From contig JABVXV010000047.1 of assembly GCA_013365325.1 (NCBI GenBank), forward strand, positions 1 to 64,000: 64,000 bases of DNA, given 5' to 3'. The notes below the pieces were generated by a model. It was not told the origin of the DNA, ran no database searches, and saw only the letters and a program-made list of their open reading frames with translations. Position numbers and translations under genes: made by a program. This stretch comes from Dipetalonema caudispina. Taxonomy: Eukaryota > Nematoda > Chromadorea > Rhabditida > Onchocercidae. Of this stretch, positions 21,256 to 34,510 are shown piece after piece (within the stretch, counting starts at the first letter, position 1; every line of letters begins with the position of its first letter).

Positions 21256-24177
21256 CTGGTAATATTTGACACATCCATATTAACCAGTCTTGATATAAAG
21301 CTTCCATTTTCTAATCACTCCATCTGCTTAACAAAGATTCTCCTTTTGTCCAATCAGCCTTCCTGTCAAAGGTAAATACGCCGGAAAAAAACTATACATT
21401 GGATTTCCGAATGATCCTAACGATCATCTGTCAGCGTTTATAAATCGGCGAAATTTCCGTGTAAGAAACTTCAATTAGACGTCCCGCCCCCTTGAATTTA
21501 AGGGAAAATTAATTTTTGTATACCCGTCAAAAGCAAGGACGCAAACATTGCGACGGTTAGACTTATAAAGGGAGTCAAAGGCAGGCCATATCCATAAAAA
21601 TGGCCAATTCGATGCTATAAGTGGTAATAAGAACACAGTAAGTTCGGGAAGAGAACAACTAATCAAAACCGGTCACACCGTATCATATCAAAGAAGGAGT
21701 CCACAATAGGTCCTCCTTAATAGCAAATCAACTAATAGAGTCTTCTCCATTCTCTCCGGTCTGTTCCATCCAAATAACAGAATATTACCATCCCGACTTC
21801 GCAAAAGATTTCGCCAAGCTGTCATGTTTTATCCTTATTTTAAATGATACAATAAGTCCCTCGTATTCCTCTACCTCTCTTCCGCACCCACTCTTTCATT
21901 TTCGCAAATTATGACGTCTTGTCTTTTTTCCGGGCGAGCCGTACTTTACCGGTCATGGGTGAGAAGAAGAGATAGTCAAGACCGGGCGTTTGGTAATGAG
22001 CTGTGGTAGATTCCTGAAACAATCAGGGATGGGGTGAAAGGGTGTTGAAGAAGTCGATCCGGTCAGAGATGTCTATATTTCATTTTGCGGACAACTGGTC
22101 GGTTAGTAAGTTCGGATATTCATCAATTCGTCGTTTCCAAGCAATAACTCTCCATCTTTTAACCATATCCAAATTCGTCGTTTACAGATGATCTTATGAA
22201 TAGCCGTGTTACTGGGCTTCGTTTGTTACTCATCCTTTGCATCTCAACTGTGCCCGCAGATCAGTTAATAGCTTTTTCTTCACTTTCAACAGCCGTTCAA
22301 ATGAATCCATGCATTTCCTTCGGTTCTCTTTGGTCATCATGTCTGTCCGTCGGTCATCATTCGTACGTCCTCATCCCTTCCGTTTAGTGGCATTGGTCAC
22401 GTCTAATACATTAAAGAGTGGTTAGAAATTTGCGTTTCTTAACTGGACCATCCGTAGCCCTAAAATGGACTCTGTAAAAAGGTCACAAAAAATGATTTTC
22501 CGCTATCAGAGATCTGGAGTATTTTCCTCTCGCTGAATTTTCTACCCGAATCATTAGTCGTTCCTACTGCCTTCTCCGAATAGGGAGAAGATGTTCGTTA
22601 TCCACGATTTCGACAAGCCACTTTTTCGAGTTTTACATTGAACTGAAGGAGTATACTTTCTTCTTAGCTAAGTTTTTCATTAACATTAGGTGTTTTAGAT
22701 CGGGGAGCGCATTGGACAGTCGAAATATTTCTCCATCCTTGATGCACAGTCATGTTGTGATCTTCCTTTTTTGAAAGCCTTCAAACGCGCAGGCAAGGAC
22801 TATTCTAGGAAGCGAATGCTCCTATTGCTGATCGTTATATTCAGTGGTAACCATCAACGAAAATCATTCTAACGTATCCATATTTCAACTGATACAGAAT
22901 CAGTCCAAGTAGTAAAGGAGGGTTACCTGTAAAGTTAGATTGTAAAATCCCCGGAAGTATCAGGAAAACGCCGCATCCTCGTACTTTTTGGACCCATGGG
23001 CCGGTAACAAACCACATTCTAACACCTTTTCTTGTTACCAAATTTTAAAATTTTCAATTGTGTCTGTGTTAGTACATTGCATTCATGGAACTCTTATGTG
23101 GCGAACACAGACCTGGTAACTGCCAACATTCACTTGTTCCATTTTGTAAATGGTAAAACTATCCGATTTCTTCCGTTGGATATTTTCATCTTTTCTGTCG
23201 TCATGTTTGCTCGTAATTCGTTCATTTGAAAAGCATGGCACTAAAGTGTATAAGCGAGTTCTTCACCTTCGTTTTGGGTTTGCTCGTTACTTCTTTAGTG
23301 TTTCTCGTTTCGTGCAATGCAATTTAATGGCTGCTCAGGCTTTGTTTGCTACAAGTTGATCGACGAGAAGAGTTGGAATTTTAAATTATTCCAAAATATT
23401 ACTCCGCATTTCTGTGCTTTTTCAGTTAAGTCAGTTGTTATTTGTGTCGTCACCAAACATTGCATCCTGACTTCGAAAGTGGATTTTCAACTAGAATTCT
23501 TGCTTGGCTGCTTTTACAAATTCCATTTTGTGTCTTGACACTCTACACCGAAGAATGTTCTTTTGATTAGCATCGTATTCCCCATAGATGTCGTCATTAG
23601 TTACTTACCTCGTAACTAATGAAATTTAATGTTGTTGCAGTAGTTCTGCACTTACTGATCGTTTAAATGGCGTCCACAACATCAGTTCCAAATATGTCCG
23701 AACTATACGACTTAATAGCCTGTGAGAAGTCACAAAGTGTGGACTGTCGGCATTAAGAGCCCGTTGCGCGAATATTCTTCACCACCATTAGAATACGGTT
23801 TCCATCCATATCATGGGTAATCGACACTTTATTTCACTCACTGTTGGTTGGCTCGTATATCGACTGCTCGCTGATTTCTTGTTCTTTTTTTTTCTTTGTA
23901 ATTCAGAAAATTTTCAGTAAGAGATTTAAATTTTACTCGAACGATATTGTACGGTGAAGTTTTTAGAACTTAAAGTTTTAAACGACCGACTACCTATGCA
24001 CAACTATCCATCTCAATTAATCGATTGGTGATCATAGGTTTGGATAGGCTGATTTATTTCTATGTCAGTGTCTCTTAAGGAGTGGCTGGTGGCGAATAGA
24101 AGGTTAAGAAAGGTTTTCTTTTTTCATTTTTGAGATTTTTATAAATACGTTTTTTTTTTTTTTTTTTTTTTTTTTCA
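21256..24177. other. Region with scattered coding-like fragments but no resolved gene
   Basis: On the minus strand a segment near 22929-23018 reads MWFVTGPWVQKVRGCGVFLI... with a usable donor. Another near 22250-22340 reads MMTKENRRKCMDSFERLLK... but runs into a stop immediately before its only donor. These may be exons of one or more minus-strand genes, or relics. Phases could not be made to agree. The 23050-24100 part has only short plus-strand ORFs with no resemblance to a family. Confidence 0.3.
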
Positions 24178-24178
24178 G
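24150..24178 (+). promoter_or_regulatory. Poly-T tract plus CAG: strong splice acceptor, probable spliced-leader site
   Basis: Twenty-six T residues followed by CAG at 24176-24178, only 17 bp before the ATG at 24196. No upstream coding exon is in phase. In nematodes this arrangement usually marks trans-splicing of a leader onto the first exon. The leader itself cannot be seen from genomic DNA. Confidence 0.6.
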
Positions 24179-24195
24179 AGAATCGTAAAAATTCG

Positions 24196-25826
24196 ATGCC
24201 GACCGGGAAGGAACAAGACAAACACGATAATTATAAGAAGCCTTCGAACAAGGTCTTTTTATTAAACAGAACGTTTCAAGTGATGGAAGATCAATGTTTT
24301 AATATTTGGGACTGTTACAGTTTCGTTCGATGTGTAGCACCACACCAATACAATTCGTATTTTCAGGGGTTTTCGACCCGTTCGTGGGAGGATCGTTTAG
24401 TAGATAATAGAGAAGACGATGGCGATGTCACTGATCCGGAATTGATTGCTGAAAAAGAGTATGCTCTAGAGCATGGTACTGAATTCGATATGAATTTGAT
24501 TGGAGGGGGAAATCTTGCAATGGCGGTTGGCGGTGGCACTGAACGTAAGTACTTAGTTTTAAATTATTAGCAATACCGATATGTGAATGTGCTTTGAAGG
24601 GTTATAATTTATGCTTTGCACTGAAAAATCGAGTTCGAATAAATTGATCTGTCGAGAACTACATATTAGAGGTGATTTGATCAGCGTAATATAACTCAAA
24701 AAAGATTTATGATTGACGTAATTTAACCTATTCATATTAGTTGATTTGAATTATTTTTGTTATTCTTTTGCTTGAAGAAAGGTACTGCAAGTGTAATTTG
24801 TATGAAGTAGTCTTAATTAAGACATGATGCTACTTCAACGTTTCGTTTTCAGCAAAATCTGCCGATAAGGCGAAGAAGGACGCGCTGATTTCTGCTAAAA
24901 TTAAACAAGCGAAAGCGGATCGCAAAGCGCGTGGAAGAGGCGTTTCTGGAAGCATGTGTAAGAAGGATAAGGATATTGCATATGGTAATTGTGTAGTTGT
25001 AAATTGTTGATATTTTGAAATTTTTTTGTGGCCTTTTGATATTATTTCTCTCACATAATGCCAAAAGCAATCATACTGCGTTAAAATCAGATTAGCAGTC
25101 CAGAAATTTTGAACTTTTTTTATAAAATATCAACATTCTATCTTTCATTTCGTAACAGTTTCAGGCGGTTTCCACACGCTCATGGATATGGACGTATATT
25201 ATGGGTTAGATGATGAATACGGCACTTATATGTCGGATACCGAGGAACCTTTTGATGGCCATGAAGACGGCTATGAAGGTGCCGCTCGCCAAGGTATTCA
25301 TTCCTCTAAAGTCTTATTATGTTGGTGTGGTGAAATAGTTTTCTGGATCTGGATAGAAATCGGAAATTGAATAGCATTTGAATTTTATTATATTTTGTTC
25401 TTTCAGAAAAGGAAAAGGTAGATCAGTCAAATGTTGATCTCATCAATGAGGACATGAACCAGATGTCTTTAAATGATGACGATGAGGAGGAGGTGACATA
25501 TATTTTGTTCTGTAGTCTTTCACTATAAATCAATCGTTGGTGGCTGTGTTTTAGCCCATCCTTGCTATCAAAGATTGAATTTTCTACTCTTTTAACTGCA
25601 AAATTCTTTCTAAAGGCTACAAAAACTTAGTGAGTGACAAGATGATTGGAATCTGTTCATGAATGAAGGAGAGACATTTATTCTCCATGCTGTATTTCAA
25701 TTTCAGAGTGATAAGTCGTGAAATTATCAACGTTTTTGATTTCAGGATGATGATCGTCCAGGACCGAGTCGTTCGTATCACGGAACAAACGATGATGGGA
25801 AACCGAAACGCCTCTACCGCATGTAA
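24196..25826 (+). CDS. Uncharacterised acidic 220-residue protein, six exons
   Basis: I do not recognise the family. Exons: 24196-24252, 24367-24544, 24853-24984, 25165-25293, 25407-25492, 25746-25826, all in phase. The first intron (114 bp) is translatable, so a longer open frame exists, but the spliced form joins SNK to GFSTRSWEDRL more naturally. In order the protein has a hydrophilic N-terminus and an acidic block (DNREDDGDVTDPELIAEKEY). A glycine-rich turn (LIGGGNLAMAVGGG) and a lysine/arginine-rich helix (KAKKDALISAKIKQAKADR) follow. Next is a Tyr/Asp-rich segment (MDVYYGLDDEYGTYMSD), then an acidic run and a basic end (KPKRLYRM). No signal peptide or membrane helix. The alternating acidic and basic blocks suggest a largely disordered nuclear or RNA-associated protein, but that is a guess. 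Confidence 0.8.
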
Positions 25827-27179
25827 ATCTGTTGGTACTGAACCCACAGATGCCTGTAATTGATTAATACTACGTCGTTTTCTTTTGTTATTTTTGTCGG
25901 GTCTTAACTGTGCTAATTTTACGACTGTGCTTTAATAGAACTGTGTATATTTGGTTTCAGCGATGATTTCAGGATTATTGTTGTGTCATTGTTACTAAGT
26001 TGAATTCATTCCAATTACCTATGAATTGTGTTGTAACATATGGTTGATGCACAAATGAGCAGTTTTAAACTCGCATGATGTTCAAAACTTGCTTTGTTTC
26101 GAGACTTCTTGTTCAGAATGACCTATAGTTTACTATGAAGTGACAGTTTCCAGGACTGGACTGTTGGTGAGAAATTTTTGTGATTCAGCAGTCAGTTTGT
26201 GTTCCGTTACTTGTATGTAAGGGAAGTTACACTTATCATAATCCTCATGCCAATCATTTGATGCTTCATCGTTGATTTTGATATTGAGTGCATGTCACAG
26301 AAGTATATGTATTTTCTGAGTCTCACGTAAACTGCATGTTATAGGTAATTGTGGGGTGGGGATGCGGGACTCAGAGGTCAGTCATCGAGAATTTGCCTCA
26401 GTTCCTAAACTAGTGATGTACAATCCAAACAGACCAACAATGTCCGTCCTGTAACATTAAACGGTACCATCGGCAGGTATAAATATATCACTGACATGTT
26501 GAACAAATTCTAATCGGGGATATGGGAGGAAGTTTTCGTACTTGGACCGCATTAATTTGGACGTACCGAATGTGTCTTAACGCGAAATGCAATAGTGTGG
26601 AATCTTAGCCTAAAATGGTTCCTGGGGAGATGAGGAATTAAATTGGCGGTGTGGTGGGGGTTACTGCGTTGTGGAAGGGAAGGGTAGACTTGTTGGTTCT
26701 TTTGCTGCATTTGTGATTTTGGGCCTAATGCTAGGATGGCTTACAATAGTCCAGTGGGAAGAGTTCTGGAGGTGGAAGATTTCCCCATATGTCAGTGCAT
26801 CATTCAATCAAGAGAATGGGTTATGTGTTGGCTTATGACAATGTGTGTCGTACATTCACGCTTATGATTCCTTTAGCTAAAAACCATTTTATAGTCATTG
26901 TTTGTAGTTCTCTTCATTTTCTCGTTCGGGAATTGCGTCATTTATGTTTTCATTAGTAGTAGAGAAAAGGAAAATATAAACTTATATCCGGTATTTGCTG
27001 CTGTAGGGGTTAGTTGTATATGGCGCAACAAGTATTTTCTTGCTAATGGTTTAATATCTTTTCTGAAGCAAGGGTGTTCTTGGAAAACTAAGATATCCCT
27101 ATTTTTAAAAAAAGAGAAGATGCTCTTAGCTGCAGAAACGTTTATGTATATTTCGTTATACAGGTGACAGAAAAAAAAA
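25827..27179. other. 3' region and intergenic spacer
   Basis: No coding segment is recognisable on either strand. A 148-codon minus-strand ORF at 26942-27388 is the antisense shadow of the RGG-coding exon of the next gene. The 5' end of the next gene is preceded by an acceptor TATACAG ending at about 27163. Confidence 0.5.
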
Positions 27180-30100
27180 ATGGCTGGCGAGTTCAGCAAA
27201 CGTGGGAGTGGTATCCATAAAAACTTCAATTCGCCTCGAGGTGGTTCTACATCCCATGGAAGAAATCGTAGTAGACTTTCGACACGAGGAAATATGCGTG
27301 GTAGAATATCACCAAAAGGAGGTGGTGATCGTAGTGATTTGTCTCGCGGTTCTGGAAAGGGTAGAGTTTCTATACTGTTTTTGTACATATTATTTTTTTT
27401 CTCTGGAGTGAAAGTTTCAGGTCCCTCGCTTTTCCTTCTTCTTCTTCTTGAATTTTATAGTGGTGATTGCGTAAGGATGGCTCGAACTATTGATATTAGC
27501 AGTTTTTATTGTGCAAATTTTCCACTAGGTGGTGGTCGTGGTGGAAGAGGTAGTTGGAGTGATCGCGGTGGAAGAGGTAGTTGGAGTGATCGTGGTGGAA
27601 GAGGTAGTTGGGGTGGTCATGGAAGAGGTGGACGTGGTAAAAGTGGTCAAGGACGAAAAGGATTTTCTGCAAATAACGGAGGTGGTATGGATTTCAAAAA
27701 GCGAATGAGCTTTGATATCGACAACAGATTTGGTAAAAATAAGCTTAAAACTTTGTTTTTTTGCTGTGCTCGTACTTGCAAATGAAGCATATACAGTGAT
27801 TTGTTTAAGGAAAGGTAGTGGTGTTGATTTTGAAGTCCCGTCGGAGTGTGAACTGGAAATTTTTAGTAAATGTTGTAATAAGACGATTAATATAATAAGT
27901 AATGTTTTCCCTTCGTACTTCGTAAGTTTTTAATTTCAATTGAGATACTGCTTTAAGAACGAAAGTCGCCAGACAGAATGAAGAACGAAAACAAGTATAA
28001 AAAATCAATGTCGGAACCATCAACTCCAGCAGCTATGAAATTTAAGAAATATCAAAGGGACACTGAACATGATGAAGATGAGGTTATCCACTTTTCCTCT
28101 TTTTAATCTTCTCTTCCAGATTTTCATAGTATGAATACACATCAGCTGGTTTGTTGGATATGTTTACCTCTGCAGATTACTGCGGTTGGTGGGAAACAAT
28201 TGTCGTATTGTATATCTTGATCTTTTAATTTGCTAATATTTTGTGATCGGTTCATCTGTCTAGATTTTGCTTAATGATAGACATTTTTCTTTTCAGGAAA
28301 TGAGCATCTCAGATATGGAGGATGAAGAAATAAGTAATTTTTACACTTTGAATTTGTTAGTTATGGAACTAAAATTTATGTTTGACACATTTAAGAAACT
28401 TAAACCTTTTCCTAGTTTAAACGAAATTTCCTTTCAGCCACAGAAACACCTAAAAAAATTGCTGTTGATATGGCATCGAAACAGAGGAAAATACTCACAT
28501 CAAAAAATGGCTCAAAATTCTCACCCATGAGTGCTAAAGGACTACCGAAAAAGAAGGTAGTTTTTTAGAAGTTTTCAGATGCAAAACACTCTGTATTTCT
28601 TTGTCTCTAGTTGCTCAAAATTTTTTAAATATGATTACTTCAATATAGTTTAAACAATTTGCCAAATATCTCTGCTGCAGTTACGTTATGCACATGTGCT
28701 GTTTTTGCAGGCTGTGCTTAAACGAGAAAAAGATAAGGAAGGAGATGAAGGTAAAGTACTTTTTAACTGTATTCTTTTCTAAATCTCACTGACTTTTCAA
28801 GATGGTGTACCTAGCAAGTGGTTATCTGAAAATTTAAAATTCTTAAGTATTTAGGCTGCTGTTGAACTGTTAAAATAGAGCGAACTGATTATGTAGAAAA
28901 TTTGCCTTCCATGAATTATAAATTTACTGTTGCCGGTGACCCAATAAGTCGGCTTATGATTCCTCAAAATTTCCGTTTACCGAAGTAAGCATATGCAACT
29001 AACTCATGGTCATTAGAAGATCGCTTTCATGTGTATACATTTTAAGAGGACAGACAAAATAATTAATGCTTGGTGGTTCTAGAATTCGTAACAAGTCGGA
29101 AGGTTAAGAAGGCCAGAATGACCAATGTTGAAGACGAGGAGGACGATGAAGTAAGAGTTTATTTATTTTTTTTTTCGTAGATGCATATATCATGAGATGC
29201 TTCTGATGTTTTCTCGCCAAGTAATATACGAGTGTTTGTTACTGTAATTTTTATAGGAAGAAAGTGATGATGATGAAGAAGAAGATGATGATGAGAGCAG
29301 TAACGAAGGTATTTTCTGAAATCTAAAACTTTCGTTTACGTTTTCCTCTCTTTTGTGATTAGTTTTCAAATTTAACATAGATGTTCTTAGTAGATTGTTT
29401 CCAAAATGCAGCAAAGAGAGAAGCAAAAAGGACTTTATTGATTTCTCTTTATCGACGATGATGCACAAGCTTCACTTTTATTCGAAAACACATGTGATTA
29501 GCAAGGACTGAGTCGATATCTATTTGCAAAGATAATATTGCATCGGCATTTGCTGCTCCTTGTTAAAGTTCTTAAGTCAGGAAAGTAGGGAAATACGAAA
29601 TATGCTGAACCACAGTGAGAGCAGAATTTTTCCGACATAATTATTAGAGATCAGTATTATTTTACAGTGGATTTTTTTAGATTCGGAAGAAAAAGTTGCC
29701 AAGAAGAGTCTGAATGGAGTCGCCGAAATGAGTGAATCAGATGAAGATGAAGATGAAGAAAGTTTGGAAGATGAAGATGAAGAGGAGACACCTTCTGAAG
29801 GTATATTGTTGCTACTGAACTTTATTGATTGTTCAGATGAGTCGATTTGATGTATCATGTTATCTCATGTAGAGCGAATTGAATCAGGTCAATTTTTTTC
29901 CAGTAAGGCCAACACTTGCTTCTACTCCTGGTAATGCAGTGCATTTAAAAAGTGCACTAAAAACTCCTGGTACTGGCAAATCAAGCAAGAAGGTTTCCCT
30001 TTCAGCCGCAACTACAACTACTCCAGAAATGTTGCTGAAGGTTTATCTTTAATTTAATTTCTTTTTTTTTTCGCCTGTTGCGTTCACTTAGTATATAGTG

Positions 30101-33100
30101 CAATTATTTATTGGAAGTAAAACATACTTTTTCTTTTTTTTAACGCAACAAAATTCCAGAATAAAACGCCAGTCACACCTCATCCCCAAACAATGCCGGG
30201 CAAAAATAAGAAGACGATACGGCTGAAATTCGAAGAATCTGATGAAAGCGATGAGGATGAAGAGAATGATGATGATGAGGAGGATGAGGAAGAATTTAAG
30301 GTGAATGATGGAAAAATGAAAATAGTGGGGAATGACGATTCGGATGATGAAGATGAAGATGAAGACGAAGAAATGACTGATGATGACGATGGAGAAAGCG
30401 ATGAGGACGAAGGACCAGATAATACGAAGAGGACAGTAATAGATGTCAAGGGAGGACTTGCAAAAGTAAGGGAAAATTGTTATTTGTGATTTGAAGGTTG
30501 TCAAAAATAAAACAAGTGGAAATAGATATAGCTTTCATTTAACTGGCTGTCAAGTCAGGAAATCTGGAGATTGGACTCTGTTTAGGTAAATGCTAGGATT
30601 CAGCGGCCTATTGTAAATAGCGCTCATTAAATTTCTGCTTAGTGCTTGCTTAGTGTAAAATTTCAAATTCCAGACAAACCAAGAAGGACTTGTAGAAGCA
30701 ATTCAGAACAAAAAGGACAAGATCAGTTTGAAAGGGCTTCATAATAAAAGTGACAAAGAAATTGAGGTGAAGGTAGTTTCCGAAGTTATTTATCTTCTTC
30801 CACTGATTTTACCTAAACTTCCCATTCTGAAACCTTCAGATAAACTGAAGAGGTACCTTCTCTTCGACCATAATTCGATTCTATTTCACAAAACGATTCC
30901 TGTTCATGAACGACATATATGTCATAAGATCTTGTTAGATTTGGACTCTTCCGTATACTCTCTATCTTTGGAAGCTTTAGTAATCAAAAATTGTTATTCC
31001 TTTCGATGTAGTTTAAGAATTTCTACTCAAATTTTTTTGGTGAGAAGATCGTAGGAACACAAAGCACCATTGATTAACAAGAATATCTGACTGTACGAAA
31101 AAGTATTTGATAGCATACTGAGCATGCAAATTAGTTTCTTGTAACTGAGTCATTAACAAATCATCATGAAGTTGATGCAGAACTCATTCTTTAACCATAA
31201 TATATCTTTGTCTATTCAGTTAGCTTCACTGAAACAAGCGAGCGTGATCGTTAATAAGGAAGAGACAAAAGGAGTAAAAAGGAAGTGTGAAAGCGGATTA
31301 GTGCTAAAGGTATGAATTTTGGTAATATATTCTTTTGTATAGAAATGAGATAATTCTGGCTGTTTGGGTTGGATGGACTCGGTACAAATGAATCTGTTTA
31401 GCCGGAGGATGCAAAAGACGTGATCAAGGAGGAACAAAAGCGTCGAGAAGAACGCGACAAGAAATCACTATTTGTTCGAGGATTACCCAAAGATGTAAAA
31501 TTAGGACAGTTAAAGGCCCTTCATAATGACATTCTTTATGTACGTCATATGCCGCACCGCAAGTAAGCATTCATTATTTTCAAATACATTATTCGAAGAT
31601 TTCAATATATTTTTTTACAACTGGTACATTTTGAGAAAATCCTCATCTGGTGATTACACAACTCTGTTAATTGTCAAAAATATACTCTTTAAAAAATTCA
31701 GCTTTGCATGGTTGATATTCGCAAGTGAAAAACTTTGCGAGAAAGCCTACGAGGACATATCAAAGCAAACTGTCGAAGGTCGAACATTAACTGTCGATTT
31801 TTGCGGAGCAAAGGCAAAAACGCGTCCTCAGAAGGACAGAAGCCAATTGCCTATCAATCCGTTAGAGCTGTTTGTTGGCGGTTTACCACCTTCAACATCC
31901 AAAGATCAGATGAAAGTCATCTTTCGACAAGCAACCAATATCAGTTTCCCGAAGCAAGCCAGAAATAAGAACAAACTGTAAGCCAATCGATTCTAGAATT
32001 CGTCACTTACATTTAAAATTTGAAGGGTGTTTTCCTGCAAGGTACATTTGGATGATGTTTTTACAACTTAAATTTTTTTCTTTTGAAAAAAGGAAATGTA
32101 GTTGCTGTACGTAGGGTCTTTCAATCTTTTCCAGTCGTTTTAATGGCGGAGTATTAAGAGGAAGTTTTTTAATTTTATATGTAAAATCTTCAGATACTGC
32201 TTTATACAGTTTGGTAGTGAACAGGAAGCTAGAGCAGCGTTCGAAAAAGGAAAAACGCTAAAGATTAACGGCGCACCGGTTGACGTCCTTTATGCTCGGA
32301 TACGCAAAGGTAATAGTTATCATTTGTTGTTCGGAATTTTTCGTATAAGATGCTTTTTTCACTTTCTACAAGTTTATAGAAATATTGAAGTCAATAGCTG
32401 AGTAATTGGCTCTGTCATAATTATATTGTAGGAATAACAGATGCGGCAAAATTGCCGAAAGCAAAGGATCCCAGTTTGTCGAATGGCATTACAACAAAGT
32501 CGGAAATAAAAAGTTTATCAAAAATAAGTGAAGTAAATGGCGATACGACAAGCGAAGGAATTGAATCCTCGGAGGAAGGCATTGAGGAAATGGTTTGTTT
32601 TTTGCTTTTCTAATCTACTTTCTACTGCTGAGCTTGCTGTTTTTTTTCCTCTTATTTTTTAATGTCCTGAGACACTGTCATCACATTTAAATAAATTGCA
32701 GCACAATATGGTATTTATCTTGTGAATAGCAATATCTTTTGCTCACTGTTTTGCATTCTGAATTTCAGGGTGATTATTCAGTTTCGAAGCCGAAGAAGGC
32801 GAAATTGATTAAAGCAGACGATCCTAAAATGCCGCAGAGAGCTGAATCACTGAAGCACAAAAAAACTGAAACGAAGGTGACGTGCATCTTTTCACATTTT
32901 TATGATACTGTATAATTTTAAGAAGGACAATCTGATTTCTGATGAGAAGCTGTCTGTGAATATGCATTAAGAGCTTTCAAATGAATTTTTTTTCTGATAT
33001 CTTTGACCTTTTGTTTATCCTTTCTTATTTAGTTTTAGAAAGCCGAACTTCGGGAAAAAAACTTATCTTGGATAAGCTAAGGTATTCATCATTTCTGACT

Positions 33101-33296
33101 GTATTTGAAGTATGTATTTTTAGTGCACAACAGTATCTAAAAAACCGAAGTTGAAAGGTACCAGTGGAAAAATATTACCTGGACAAGCTAAAGTTGATTT
33201 AGAGAGCGACAAAGTGACTGCTGATAAAGATGAGAAGCAGAATATTGGTGATGATAATGACAGTATTAATGATGATTATGACAATGACGATGATGT

Positions 33297-33350
<54 letters not shown>

Positions 33351-33450
33351 GGATGAGGATGAGGATGAGGATGATGAGGAGGAGGAAGATGAGGATGAAG
33401 AGGATGAGGAAGATGATGGAACTATAGAAGATAGTGACGGAAACAATTAA
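27180..33450 (+). CDS. Nucleolin-like RNA-binding protein (908 residues, 19 exons)
   Basis: Probable nucleolar protein for pre-rRNA processing and ribosome assembly. Exons: 27180-27360, 27529-27732, 27958-28082, 28297-28333, 28438-28556, 28711-28750, 29083-29150, 29257-29308, 29681-29800, 29904-30040, 30160-30465, 30674-30772, 31220-31309, 31402-31562, 31702-31977, 32194-32309, 32432-32592, 32769-32876, 33124-33450; every phase agrees. Domain order: an N-terminal RGG/GAR region (residues about 1-128) with a tandem GGRGSWSDR repeat. Lys-rich and Asp/Glu-rich blocks follow (about 130-460). Two RRMs come next: the first has SLFVRGLP and NFAWLIFAS, the second has LELFVGGLPPSTS and LYCFIQFGS. Basic linkers then lead to an acidic tail with 17 consecutive Asp codons. 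Vertebrate nucleolin has acidic, RRM and C-terminal RGG order, so the RGG block is at the other end here. Orthology to C. elegans nucl-1 is likely but not proved. Confidence 0.88.
27532..27640 (+). repeat. Tandem RGG-coding repeat inside the nucleolin-like gene
   Basis: The segment repeats a unit of about 27 bp encoding GGRGSWSDR two to three times, followed by GGHGRGGRG. It is in frame in exon 2. It likely grew by slippage and varies the length of the RGG domain. Confidence 0.85.
33298..33420 (+). repeat. (GAT)17 trinucleotide repeat and impure GAT/GAG tail, coding for Asp/Glu
   Basis: Seventeen pure GAT codons at 33298-33348 continue into mixed GAG/GAT/GAA codons. All are in frame in the last exon of the nucleolin-like gene. 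Length variation between individuals would change an acidic tail without a frameshift. Confidence 0.92.
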
Positions 33451-34255
33451 ATTGCAGCATTCGTAACCAAGGATAAATTTTTACCAAAAAGTAATACTCT
33501 CTAATGTGTTTGGTTTGTTAGAGCTTTGGTTATTTAGTGAGGAAATGATGTGGAATAGATTGAATAACTGGAATGATAGGATGCGTTTTTAAAACAGGAT
33601 GAAATAATGATCACTTTTTTTCTGTTTCCCAGATTTCGGGCACAGTTTTCATTTAGTCGGTTTTGGCTTTAGAATAATGTAGTAAGGAAGAGGAGAGATT
33701 TCCTAGTTTTTTGTTCAGTTCAGTAAATTTGGTGCGATTTTATCATAGTTACTGTATCTCGCATCCTGCTTAAATCCGCTGTTCAGTAATTGCTGATTGA
33801 TTCAAGATCGTTTTTATTATTCATATTACGTGATATTTTGTCATATTTTTGTTGCTGCATGTTGAAGATAGATCTGATACTTTGTTGATGTTGAGCTCTT
33901 ATTCTTGTATCAGCAAAATATGGGATCTTCCATGTGTTGATGGGGAATGTAAGAGAACTTCAATGGTGTGAAGTTTTTAGAAGGAAGAAGTTAATACGAT
34001 TCTTATGATTACTGCTTGGGTACTTTCGGAGTGTTTTCAGAGTTTGAATCATTTTTGTGGGTTCAATCATTTATGTTTTCAATTGTAAAAGTGGACGTCA
34101 TGTGAATTAGGCGGGCATGATTGTATGGAAACTTGACCAACGAAGTATTAGTGGAATGTGGAGCCAATTTTTGGAAGTCATTGAAATTATTCTGTGGAGT
34201 TGTGTCGCTCATACACAGGTACTGAGCTCAATGGTATTGTATATAATATGAAATC
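33451..34255. other. 3' UTR and spacer after the nucleolin-like gene
   Basis: No coding segment seen on either strand. The region is T-rich on the plus strand and probably includes the 3' UTR. I found no clear AATAAA close to the stop. Confidence 0.4.
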
Positions 34256-34510
34256 TTACGACGACAGGACAGTTCCGGTAGAGTGCTGACCAATCTTCCT
34301 AGAAAAACACTGGGTGTGTAGTGGTGTATTTGGTCTGATTTCTAAACTACCAACTCTGATTATAAAGCATGAAGGACTAGGAAATTCTAGTTGGTTCGAA
34401 ATTTCAGTTATAGCTAACAATTGGGGGTAATTCGGGCAACAGGATATGGAATTCTCGGTAAGTAGTTGGAAGTTCAAGGTGATTACGTATAGTTTCGGTG
34501 GCGCAGAAGG

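Noticed and set aside
22841..23041. Minus-strand ORF with CGVFLILPG, reminiscent of stomatin-type SPFH proteins
   Set aside because: The resemblance is limited to about seven residues. The essential conserved region that should follow is absent.
26942..27388. 148-codon minus-strand ORF
   Set aside because: It lies antisense to the RGG-coding exon of the nucleolin-like gene. The Pro/Leu-rich composition is the mirror of Gly/Arg codons.
30088..30504. Long minus-strand Ser-rich and Ile/Phe-rich ORFs
   Set aside because: They are shadows of the acidic GAT/GAA-rich exon 30160-30465, whose frame is fixed by splice phases.
33230..33427. Met/Arg-rich ORF overlapping the GAT repeat
   Set aside because: It is the out-of-frame reading (ATG repeats) of the Asp-coding run.
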